Below, piece after piece: positions 20,001 to 29,620 of a stretch of 64,000 nucleotides of DNA (positions are counted from its first letter, which is position 1; each line of letters starts with the position of its first letter). Source of the stretch: Corallium rubrum (lineage: Eukaryota; Cnidaria; Anthozoa; Scleralcyonacea; Coralliidae); contig OZ036006.1 in the NCBI GenBank assembly GCA_964035015.1, forward strand, positions 6,452,541 through 6,516,540, given 5' to 3'. The notes under the pieces were generated by a model that saw nothing but the letters and a program-made list of their open reading frames with translations, did not search any database and was not told the DNA's origin. The translations under genes were made by a program, and so were the position numbers.

Positions 20001-22794
20001 CCAGCAGATATTCCAGTAATTTTGATGATGGATAACGTGAATATATATCGAGGGAAGAGGAAGCATTTACGTTTATTTAAATCTCTCAGTCCATTAATGT
20101 GGAATTTTACTGCCCAAGCTGTGCTCATTCCAAACGTTGATGGTATGGAGGAAATTCTTAATGACAAAGATGCCTGTCTTTCCCCCCAAGGTTCAGCCAC
20201 CAAAATGAAACCAGAAGAGATATTCCTTGAGAGTGATTTTGAAAAGGCTGCATTATTTTCCAAAGCTGTTGATAATTATTTACTAGAAGTGTTAGATTTA
20301 AGTCTGAACAAAATTCCACTAACTGCCAGGCAGCTTAAGGAAATGACTGAACTGCAGGTAAACTCCCACCTGAAGAAAGCTACCTTCCAATCACACCAAT
20401 ACAATATAGATGTACCAGCTAAAGATAAAGTGCTGACCAATGCTGTTCCAAATGTTAAGAGCAATGTGCACATTCTACCTCTGTCTTTGGAAGATAACAG
20501 TACTGTCCTTGGCACAATGACTATCTTGGACAATTTATCCAAAGAATTCAGCATGCCACATGAAAACAGAAGTGAAGAATACTTACCATTTGACTGTTTA
20601 AATGATAACTTTGATGTAGTTTCTGCACGGTCGCATTTCGAACTCCTTCTCAGTCAGAAAAGTCATATCAACTACATGAGGAATGCTGAGATTCGAATGA
20701 GGTCAAATGACAAAGCATTAGACGGCTCAACTGAAGGTGATTTGGATCATAATGATGGCAACAATGTTGATGATGAAGAAAATGCCGATGGCCTTGATGA
20801 AGATACTTCAATTTTAGAAACAATCACACTTGAACACGAGAAACAAAGATTTGAAGTTGAAGACAAGCCTTTCTGGGAAACTTACAATTCACTGAGACAG
20901 GAACTGGTAAATGTGGCTTCTACTAACAGTGAAGAGTCGTACATGAATTCTGTACAGAACCAGAAAAACAGAAAAGATGCAACAATTATGGATCATCTGA
21001 AGAGGAGTATGTTGCATGTGGCAGTCGAACAAAAGCATGTGAACTTTGCCAAATATCTTGTTGATCTTGGTGTGAATGTTAATGCAAGAGAGGGGTGTGG
21101 CATTACACCGTTAAGTCTTGCTGTTCTTCACAAGAACTGTGTTCTCTGTAGATTTTTGGTTGAGTCTGGTGGACAGTATTCTGGACCCTTGTTCACAAGT
21201 ATCCCTTCACCACTTTTTATGGCCAAAAAATTAAAGTTGACTGAAATTCAGCACATTTTCGATGAGGACGGGGCACAATCTGATGAGGAGGACTGCTTAG
21301 TGCAAGCTATTGATGCAACATTTTGCAAGAACCCAACTGGACACGTCTCTGCTTCACAAGAGGTGAAGGAGTGTAATAGAACATGTTCAGGGTTTGTAAC
21401 ACCAGTAGTTGGAGACGTCGGAACATGCAAGACAAATAACGCAGCAATGGGCAGATCAGTATCCTGTCACTGGGTTGGAATTTGCCCAGGGGATCTTCAC
21501 AACAAAGGGTACTTTTGTGAAGCAGTATTTAAAGTACATGGTTCCTCGGGGTTTCACTACCTGTGGTATGAAGTACTGAAACGAAGAAGAATTACATCCG
21601 AGGTGTTCAAGAAGAAGAAATTCCAGGAAAGCAATCTGGTGAAAGTTAGAGAGGCCATAAATGATGCGTGTAGGTCCTACGGTATTGCTGCTGCTCTCGA
21701 GTTTGCTGATAGCAGCATATTTCCTTCAAGTGAAGAGCTCTCCCAGGCAGACGACACCAGCCTCCTGCTCCTTCGTAGATTTAAACGGTGGCTTTCAATA
21801 TCATCCAAAAATGATATTGCTTTTGAGCACAGGGCGACAGCAATTCTATATTATGGCCCCCTCCAGCAGTTGTACGATGATGCAATCGCATATGGTGATG
21901 GTATTGCACGTGAAGCTGTCTACCAAGCTCAAGTCCCAATGTATGCACAGCTCGGATTTCGCAACTACTATACCGAAGTATTTCGCCATATTGTGAATTT
22001 CAAAACAAAATGGCCAATTGCGACAAGAATGCTGCTCCAGAAGAACTGTTGCATTAATCTCCTAGGTAAGCTATGCGTGTTTTTGTATTATTTTTATTAA
22101 ATGCGCTTGAGCTAATTTATTACATTGTAAATAGTATCACCTGCATGCTTATCAAGTACTAGTGGATAACGAAACTTACAAACTGGTGTGATTGGTTTAG
22201 ATTTGTGCATGTTTTGCTATAAAAGCACCTTGTAAGTTTCTCTCTGTCTACTAATCCTTTTAAGAAGGGCCTTTGCTCCCATTTTTCAGGCTGTCAAGAA
22301 TTCAAACAAATTTGTTTTTGTATCTTGAGAATGTATAATGTCTCTCTGTAGGAAAGAAAGGTCATGGAATTGAGCTTGATGGCTATGTTGAAGCTGAAGT
22401 TGTGCAGCCATTGAAGAAGTATGTTTCTGGTCATACAACAGTCAGCATGTGTGAGCGGTTGATGTCCAATCTGGACATGCTGAAGTCCACAAGAAGGGCG
22501 TACATGGGCAAAGACGGCTTTGATGTTCACTCCACTTCCAGACATTCTGTCCAGTCACCACTGCCAGACCAACTGAAAGGCGCATGGTTTTGTCTTCAGA
22601 AGGGATTTTTTGAAGACAAGAAACGGAAAGACGTGGAATGCTACCCCCTTGATGCAAAAGGTTGTGCTGCTGGAAAAGTCTCCAAAAATCTTCTTGATGT
22701 GCTGCAGAAAGGAAAGAAGAAGATCGAGGACTCTTTTACAGCTAAGCTGTATGAGAGTTTCCCTGATTTAAGGTATACCATCTTAATGGAATAA
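17052..22794 (+). CDS. DUF6589-like, ankyrin-containing candidate transposase of the outer element (exons 2-4)
   Basis: Exons 17052..17243, 18964..22065 and 22352..22794 continue exon 1 (3335..3398). All junctions are phase 1 with GT..AG borders, giving about 1266 residues. An acidic, Ser-rich N-terminus is followed by a large globular region. It contains ILMMDNVNIYRGKRKHLRLF (about residues 440-460), an acidic linker near 680-700, two ankyrin repeats at about 763-828 (HVAVEQKHVNFAKYLVDLG), PGDLHNKGYF near 927 and GDGIAREAVYQAQVPMY to LLGKKGHGIELDGYVEAEVV near 1070-1120. The last blocks resemble DUF6589, a family common in cnidarian genomes. The conserved Asp residues (MMDN, PGD) suggest an RNase-H-like DDE fold, but this is inference. 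A downstream donor at AAG|GTATAC (22772) leaves open further exons. No inactivating change was seen. Confidence 0.7.
17531..17636. repeat. Short perfect hairpin in intron 2
   Basis: An inverted repeat with arms of about 50 bp. The left arm begins ATGTAAATTGAAAGTCTTGG, and poly-G/poly-C runs flank a central CCCATTTGGG-like dyad. Probably a small foldback MITE. Confidence 0.7.
17744..18807. mobile_element. Degenerate hAT transposon (1064 bp) in intron 2
   Basis: The ends are TAGAGATGAGCCGATTA and its inverse, flanked by a perfect 8-bp duplication ATTGTTAT (17736..17743 and 18808..18815). The subterminal regions are filled with CCGATTAATCGG-type motifs. It contains only the end of a transposase gene, so it is a deletion derivative that depends on an intact hAT elsewhere. 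Confidence 0.9.
18003..18260 (-). pseudogene. hAT transposase C-terminal remnant
   Basis: On the minus strand, the hAT dimerisation signature is readable from about 18125 to 18050 (SERVFSEAGNISTDKRNRL), ending at a TAA near 18003. The upstream part (DAFLTLPLQPLIPTCLKL) is in a different frame, so a frameshift separates them. Non-functional. Confidence 0.75.
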
Positions 22795-23931
22795 AACAAA
22801 CATTGTGTGACCACAGTACACTGTACTGTAACTACCATTCTCTAATGATGCAGATTACTGTGTTGTTAGCTCTATTTATTTTTGGTGAATAATATACATG
22901 GCAAAATGTTTAGAATGTTGATATAGTGTAGCGAGTGATGAAGTACTGATAAAAGCATTTTTCCCTTGTAAGACAAAATGTCACTATCGTCAACAAGTCA
23001 TTTTGCCTTCTATGTTATTAGTCATTGTAGGTAAAGTTGTGCACTTGTGTACATACAGTATACAGTACCAGTCTTTACCAGAAACGTTAGAAATCGACAT
23101 AATATTGTTAATTTAAAGCCCAAAATACTTTGCTATGCATACAATAATAAAACACATTGATATACACTTGCAATTCAAGATAAGTTGACAAATGATGTGT
23201 ATTCATTATATGCATGGTCAAAGTATTTGTTTAAAATCTATGTACATACAACTATATGCAGTATAACCTCTCTAAACTTACTTAACCCAAATTTTTACAG
23301 TAGTTTACTCTAACTTGCTTAACACAAAATCCCCACTAACTTGAACAATTTTTCACTTTCCTTGGGTTTTCAAGGGGTTCTAGTAATAAGCTGTCTTAAA
23401 TTCCCATGTGTATAATCCAGTTTGCTAATTAGATTTGTAACCATTTGCAAAAATGATTGTAAATTCAGAATGTTTGCTATGCATATTTAACTGGATAACT
23501 AACCATATATTTTACTATGTACCAATCAATCTTGAAACATAAATGAGAAATGCATATTTATACATGCTGTATATACAGTAAGTGCAACAAATTTCTGGAT
23601 TTAGAGTCATTTTTGCATTTTGTTAATTGGTGTACAGTATAGGTTGGTTTCACCAAGCCTTATTATGTCACACTTGGTGGTCAACTTCAAAAATGCTGAC
23701 AGCTGTCGGAGGGAGTACAAATACTGCTAAATCAATTTAATTTTACATGTCATCATACTGTAACCTTGTATTTGGTGACAAATATATAAACTGCAAAAAT
23801 TTAACATCATTTTTATGCTTCTATAACTGTCATCATTTTTGTAGTTGACCACTAATTATGGTGTCACAAAGCTTAGTGAAACCCACCTATATGGTGTATT
23901 GTATATATATTAAAATATGGTAGTTTATATA
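22795..23931. other. Convergent intergenic region of the outer element
   Basis: Lies between the two tail-to-tail genes. AT-rich, with short runs of TGTA and a degenerate inverted pair of phrases around 23640-23890 (GTTTCACCAAGC... and ...GTGAAACCCACC). No coding exon was recognised; it should hold both 3' ends. Confidence 0.5.
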
Positions 23932-26854
23932 TTAAAATATTACTGTACATGTATTATTGAGTAAGTTAGCAACGTTTCCAAGAGTTAGGTATGTTAGCGA
24001 AAGTCTATCTTCAACATTCCGTAAGTTCTCCTTTAAAAATCCTTTAAAAATTAGATGCTGCACAAATTTCGTTAGAGCTGTACTGTTTCGAAAATTGTTT
24101 TTACCTTTACCATACTGGGGAACATTGTGAAATCCATTATCAATGATATCCTTTGCTTTGGAACCCATGTAAGTCATGACCAGTTGACTTGTTTTGACCT
24201 TGGAATGGATAGCAACTAAATTTCCCAGACATTCCATCACATTCTTGGCTTCTTGTGTGTAATCGCCAACCTCGTGAATTACTCCCTTCTGACATACATC
24301 ACACGATTTGCATGGTTCCCCTGCCTCCTCAGCAAAATATTTTGCAATGACTTGCTGTCTGCATACTGACTGTTCCATACAGAAATGTGTCAGTGAGTTT
24401 AGCAGCTGCATCTTACTTTCTTTTACTTCTTCGAGAGCCATTCGTGATATGTTGCGAAGGTGAAATGTTCTATCTGCAAATCTGAAAAACAATAGGCATG
24501 AACAGCTTGAACCATCACGACCTCCCCTCCCTGATTCCTGGGCATAATCTTCAAGTGATGAAGGCATTGAAAGATGAATAACGAACCGTACATCTTTTTT
24601 GTCAATCCCCATACCAAAAGCATTAGTGCAGCACATGACTTTCACTTGATCACTTAACCAAAGGGACGCATTTCTCATTCTGTCAACACTTTCCACACCA
24701 GCATGGTAGAATGTTGATGACACACCAAGTTGCTTTAACACAAATGCCATTTCAACTGTGTCCGATTGGGTTGCACAGTATATTATGCCACATGTATCTG
24801 GATATTCATCCTCAATAACTTTGCATATCTGCTGCTTAGTTTTTGTCTCTTTCTTTTCAACAATGGAATAAACTAAATTTCCCCTTCTGCATGGCATTCT
24901 GACAATATGTGGATTGTTCATATGCAGGGTTGTCTTAATGGCATCCAGAGTTTGGGCAGTTGCAGTGCCAGTAAGTGCAGCAACTGGAACATTGAATTTC
25001 CGTAGAATACCTAGTTGCTGGTAGGCTGGTCTAAATTCATTTCCCCAAGTGTCGATACAATGGGCTTCATCAACAATGAAAAAGCTCAATCTTCCATCAC
25101 TGTTAAGCGCATTCAAACAACTTTGGAAATTGTCAGTTACCACAGCTTCTGGGCTAACAAACACAAATTGGTACTGACAATTGGATTGTTTCAAATTGTG
25201 CAAAATATTCTGTCTTTCACTGTCATTCTGCATAGTGTTATAGTAACATGTGTTTACACCAAGTCCTTGCAGCCTTGAAACTTGGTCACACATCAACATT
25301 ATGAGTGGTGAAACCACAATAGCAATTCCAGGAGTCATAATACATGGAAGTGCATATGTCACTGTTTTCCCACCTCCAGTGGGTATTAGGACAATGGTAT
25401 CTTCTCCAGAAATTAAATGCTTGATTGCTTGTTCTTGGCCAGGTCTAAAATCATGGTGTCCAAAAACTCTTCGAAGCACCTGCAATGGGGATTTACTTTC
25501 AAGAGAATCTTTCATAATGGATGCATCATGCAACATCTCTTGGTCAACCATGGGGGCGTGTTGTCTTGGCAGCACCATGTACTATATAATAAAGAATGGT
25601 AAATGTTGGGTAATTCAATGATTGTCTTAGGACAGTCGAGGAATGGGTTAAAATATTTCTAGTATTATGTTTGGACATTACAATAAAATTTACATTTACA
25701 AAGTGCAGAGTATTTCAATGAAATACAAACCAGATCCAATGGATACATGAATACAGTTGACATTTTAATATTAAAATGTTACCTGTATTGTTAGTATTTG
25801 TTGTTTTGTATTTTAGTACACTATAGTTATGTGGTTTTTTATTTTTGCATGTATACCAACAGAAAGGGTTGTGTGTGTGGTAAATATATGCTTGGTGGTT
25901 CTGTGTTCAAGAATGATCAGTCCCGAGACACCAGGCTTAAGGGTCACCCCCAACCAAAACAATAAAAAGAAAAAAATAATAAAAAGACAAAAATAATATA
26001 ATTTTTCATTTCCATGGTGTCATCATAATAAAGTTGCTTACATTGTAAAATACTGTATTAGAACTTACCCTTTTAGGAGTAATGTAACATTCGGCATATA
26101 TTTTCTCTCTTGCATCCCACAACTTGAAACATTGGCCAGTGTGATCATTGTCGTTCCCTTTTTGTTCAACTCGAACCTGACAAGGAATCCCTCCTAAATA
26201 CTTGAGATGGCCCTGGTGTTTAAGTATTAAACCATACAATTTTGCAGCTTCTCTTCTGCTACTTGCTACAATTTCCATGGTGTGGCTTGCCTGCATTGCA
26301 TCATCCATGCTTTCACTCACATTGATATGTGTGACACTAAACTCTTGGTATTTTGTTTCTGAACTGGAACTGTCACTATTCTATCAGAAGAGAATAAAAT
26401 AAGCACATTGTTTTAAATGTCATGATGACCCAACATTTATTCAATATTTCAGGATTACAACCACAGTTTTAATCTGATGCTTTAATATGGATATAAAGGT
26501 ATTTAAACTGTAAAATCTTAAATTTATTCCCAGTCAATCCCACATTTATTCCTGAAATTTCATTATTTATACAGATGGTTTGCAATTGACAACCAGATGC
26601 AACTGTTTAAGGCCAAATCTTGACTGCAGTCGATCAGGCACTTGTAAATATTTCATGCAAAAATGAGTTAATATAATATAATAATATAAATGAATTTGAG
26701 CTGTTCAAAATATTCAGCTGTATACAATAATACACTCTCCTCCGCATAGGCTTTTTTGTTTATTTTGGGAGAACCATAATACTTAGTAATAGAATAACCC
26801 CAACATGAAGACTTCGATACTGAAGAACAAAAAAGCCTCTGTGGAGGAGAGTAT

Positions 26855-26905
<51 letters not shown>

Positions 26906-27266
26906 TACCGTATACAAACAGAAAGTTATTAAACTTGCCAACTAAGAATATAATGCAGGACATTCTTACCGTCTTAAGTCGTATTTCGGATAGTTCCTTT
27001 AACATTTTAGCCGTTTCCTGACCGTGGAGATTTTGGAAAAGTATTTTACAACGCCTATTCATAGTGTTATCCAGTGCCAAGTGACCATGCTTCATCCTGA
27101 AATGCTGCGTTAAGCCCGCTTCTTCCAAAAAGAATTTAATGTCTCCATATTCGCTAAAACACTCTGAACAGATTGTCCTGCTAACCACTTTCGCCTCTTG
27201 AAACGGTCTATTTGTCAAGGACAAAACACTTTTAATATTCTCAAGTTTATCATTTGCATTATCCAT
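23932..27266 (-). CDS. Zinc-finger RecQ-type DNA helicase of the outer element, 3 exons
   Basis: Exons 27266..26970, 26380..26069 and 25581..23932 join in phase 0 with canonical borders, giving 752 residues. Exon 1 carries a C2H2-like finger (C33, C36, H55, H60). Exon 3 is a RecQ core: the RPGQEQAI Q-motif region, Walker A TGGGKT (Lys275), DEAH at 374-377, LTGTAT and motif VI QESGRGGRDG (551-560), then the RecQ zinc-binding subdomain (CKSCDVC near 627-633). No HRDC or WRN-type exonuclease domain is present. It is a 3'-5' DNA helicase by family and should act in the nucleus, plausibly unwinding transposon ends or repair intermediates. The first ATG at 27314 sits inside the TIR, right on the TATA-like box, so the ATG at 27266 is preferred. 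All motifs are intact, which is unusual for a passenger gene. Confidence 0.85.
26733..26852. mobile_element. 120-bp MITE related to the outer element
   Basis: It begins CACTCTCCTCCGCATAGG and ends with GCCTCTGTGGAGGAGAGT, one mismatch per arm from the outer element's termini. It lies in intron 1 of the RecQ gene. Flanks (TATACAATAATA and ATACAATATATA) resemble an imperfect target duplication, followed by a (TA)n run. Confidence 0.75.
26853..26902. repeat. (TA)n microsatellite
   Basis: About 20 TA units directly after the MITE, in intron 1 of the RecQ gene. Confidence 0.9.
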
Positions 27267-27309
27267 CGTGCGTACCAGTCTCCACTCGGAAATTAGACGC
27301 CATTTTGAA

Positions 27310-27489
27310 CACATTATATGGCAGAGGCTTCCTCAATTTCCTTCTTCCCATCGCTCCCCGCGCGCGCAACCCCTCCCAGCCCGCGCGCCCACCAAGCCCG
27401 CGCCGACATCGAAAAGTCCTCAAAAAGCTCAAGAAAAGCCCATAGAAAAGGCCATTAAAAAGCTCAAGAAGCCTCTGCGGAGGAGAGTG
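27310..27489 (-). repeat. Right TIR of the outer element
   Basis: The inverse of 3122..3301, with the same motif order and a CATATAA-like box near 27316-27322 just before the RecQ start. The middle differs by substitutions and indels in GC-rich sequence. Confidence 0.8.
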
Positions 27490-27498
27490 CCTCGCGGC
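27490..27498. repeat. 9-bp target-site duplication, right copy (outer element)
   Basis: CCTCGCGGC follows GGAGAGTG and matches 3113..3121. Confidence 0.85.
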
Positions 27499-27528
27499 GG
27501 CCATTTCACTTCGAAGTGAAGTGATATC

Positions 27529-27550
27529 GAACTACCAGAATGCATTGCGG
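27529..27550. promoter_or_regulatory. ZNF143/Staf-like promoter motif
   Basis: ACTACCAGAATGCATTGCGG closely follows the second half of the conserved ZNF143 (SBS) promoter element ACTACA..CCCAGAATGC. GCGGCCATTT, a YY1-like core in reverse, lies 30 bp to the left. Together with the CpG-rich flank this looks like a housekeeping promoter. Confidence 0.45.
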
Positions 27551-28730
27551 TTTTTGCTATAAGGTTAAAGGTCCATTGGTTGCCCCCGTGCTGCCCCCGC
27601 GCTGTGAGGGCAGGGGGGGGGGGGGGGGGGGCAGCTGCCCCCGCTGCCCCCGCTGCCCCCGTGGCTCCGGCGCCCCTGACTGGTTAGTTCCAACTTGTGC
27701 GTTTTCACGTGTATATGGATCGTTTTCACTCACGTGATTGGTGGCCCCGTTGCGGTGGTAAAACGACACGCAATGTTTAAATAAGAATAGATTTAAATTC
27801 CCATAGGATAAAGCATAGTCCCTAGAATTATATTGTCTGGAGACGCGGCGAACATCAAAGCGGTTAACAATGAGCTGCACAATCGTTTGTTTTACCGTCA
27901 TTAATATTTACAAAGCAACGCTGCAATTGGTTGATTGCTTCATTAATACCAAAAATACAATGCGTTCAGCAAGCGTTAAAGTGAAATAAGGTGCACAAAC
28001 GAATTTGAATATTTAATTTATTCAAACAATCATAAATCATTACGGCCATTAAGGTCTCGACCAAGTGATATATGTCGACGACTTGTCTACTGAACAAATA
28101 TTCAACATTGTTCACATGTGTTGTTAGTGTGCTGCGTAGGCAGTGTTGAAACACGAATGGAAATAGTAAGGTTAGAGTACTGCCGAAACAGAGAACGTAG
28201 GAGTCTTACGTTTCGAGCGAAGCCCTTCGTCAGAGAGAAACATGGCCACACTGTGGCCTTCCCTCGAAACGTTAAACTACTTATTATATTTCGAAATGTG
28301 TACTTAAGATGCAATTAATTCTGCTGCTGCTAGATTTCTACCTTTGACGAGTAAAATCGTCTGGTGTTTAGCCATAGTTAAATAATAATACTCGCCTGTA
28401 GCAGTCAAAGAATTAACGTTTATAATTGAGATGGGTTTTAAATAATAAGTACTAGGGTAGTTCAAAGTATAAATCGTAGCTTAGCATTAATATCGTTGTT
28501 GATATTGCTCATGGCCTTCATATTGCATAGCATTTAGAATATTACACACCAAACTTACCGTAAGATGAGCAGAAGTACAGTTCCAAGGCTATGGAGTGAA
28601 TGGAGTGATGACCAGCATGACCCCGCTACAGGAAGTCCAGGAAGTCGTTTAATGGTTGACCTATATAATAAACGTTAACTCCGCTGATATTGTTGTAATG
28701 TGGCTCGCAGCCTCGCACTTACAATCAATC
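27551..28730. other. Non-coding flank with G/C runs and a dispersed repeat
   Basis: Contains GC-rich tracts at 27584-27670 (an 18-base G run and GCTGCCCCC repeats). A dispersed-repeat copy at 28130-28260 has the phrases GTGCTGCGTAGGCAGTGTTG and TTTCGAGCGAAGCCCTTCGT, shared with copies near 49750, 58090, 59560 and 60740. No gene seen. Confidence 0.6.
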
Positions 28731-28739
28731 GAGCGTAAA

Positions 28740-29125
28740 GCATTCCTGAGCTGGTCAAAAACGGCCCCATGGCTTTATTGTTTTACTCTGTCTAACACCA
28801 GATGATTTTACTCGTCAAAGAGAGGATCCTCAGACATGCTAGACAGCAATGAGTTAACAAGTGATTAACCCATTCCTGCCTGAGCTGGCCAAAAATGGTT
28901 CCTTTATTGTTTTACTCTGTCTAATGCCAGATGATTTTACTCGTCAAAGAGAGAAGCCTCAGACATGCTAGACAGCAATGAGTTAACAAGTGATTAACCC
29001 ATTCCTGCCTGAGCTGGTCAAAAATGGTCCCTTTATTGTTTTACTCTGTCTAACACCAGATGATTTTACTCATCAAAGGGAGAATCCTCAGACATCCTAG
29101 GCAGCAATGAGTTAACAAGTGATTT
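28740..29125. repeat. ~120-bp tandem repeat, three copies
   Basis: Each unit carries CCTGAGCTGG, TTTTACTCTGTCTAA and GATGATTTTACTCGTCAAAG, ending near AATGAGTTAACAAGTGAT. Related single copies lie at 53930-54120 and 62577-62760, so this is a dispersed family that has expanded locally. Confidence 0.85.
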
Positions 29126-29129
29126 AGCC

Positions 29130-29240
29130 AGGGTCTTGAGTTTGGGCCTTGGGGGGCAAAATTCGGTGTCGTAGGGGGGTCCGGGGGCATGCCCCCCCCT
29201 GGAAAATTTTGGATTTCTAGGGTCTCTGAAACACTATTTC
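29130..29240. repeat. Fragment of the GGGGGGTCCGGGGGCATGC family
   Basis: Shares GGGGGGTCCGGGGG, CTGAAA..CTATTTCCTG and CATGC/TATGC blocks with the TIR element at 38025..38381. A truncated relative. Confidence 0.55.
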
Positions 29241-29620
29241 CTGCATTTTGAGGCAAGTATTTAAGAGTAATCCAAAAGCCATAAATTACATAATTTTGTT
29301 GAAATCAAACCAGAACATAGAATAATACGACGTCAGAATATCTTTAGATTTATTTATAAACAAGTTGTAAATGTAAAAACAAGTTGGAGGCATTTTGTAT
29401 AGACCCTTTAGTATTGTAATTTATAGCATAGGCCTAGGCATGCCTGCAATATATATAACACATTACTAGTCTACCCACTTTGCCTTAAAACAATGTAACC
29501 CTAAGATCTTGGTGTGGTATTTTGAAGGTCTCGGCGTGGCATTCCGTAAGCCTTGGCGTATCTTCGGCGTGAGGTATGGACGGAATTTAGACTCGGATCA
29601 CCTTAATGAAATGTGTCTTT

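Larger units (their letters stand above)
3122..27489. mobile_element. Outer DNA transposon (DUF6589-like + RecQ), interrupted by nested elements
   Basis: The ends are inverted (CACTCTCCTCCGCAGAGGC on the left, its complement on the right) and flanked by a perfect 9-bp duplication. Total span is 24.4 kb, or about 11.05 kb without the nested 13.3-kb element and its target duplication. It carries two genes in convergent orientation: a DUF6589-like/ankyrin gene starting at 3335 (+) and a zinc-finger RecQ helicase gene starting at 27266 (-). All exon phases are intact. A 9-bp duplication is typical of Mutator-like elements, but no MULE transposase domain was recognised, so the superfamily is left open. 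Short internal-deletion relatives exist (26733..26852). Confidence 0.8.

Noticed and set aside
22772..23931. Further 3' exon of the DUF6589-like gene after a possible donor at 22772
   Set aside because: No exon with matching phase and conserved content was found before the RecQ stop codon; left as an open alternative.
24423..25621. Plus-strand and alternative minus-strand ORFs over the RecQ exon
   Set aside because: Shadow frames of a clearly conserved helicase; no domains of their own.
3122..27489. Assignment of the outer element to Mutator-like elements from its 9-bp duplication
   Set aside because: Duplication length alone is weak evidence and no MULE transposase motif was recognised in either gene.
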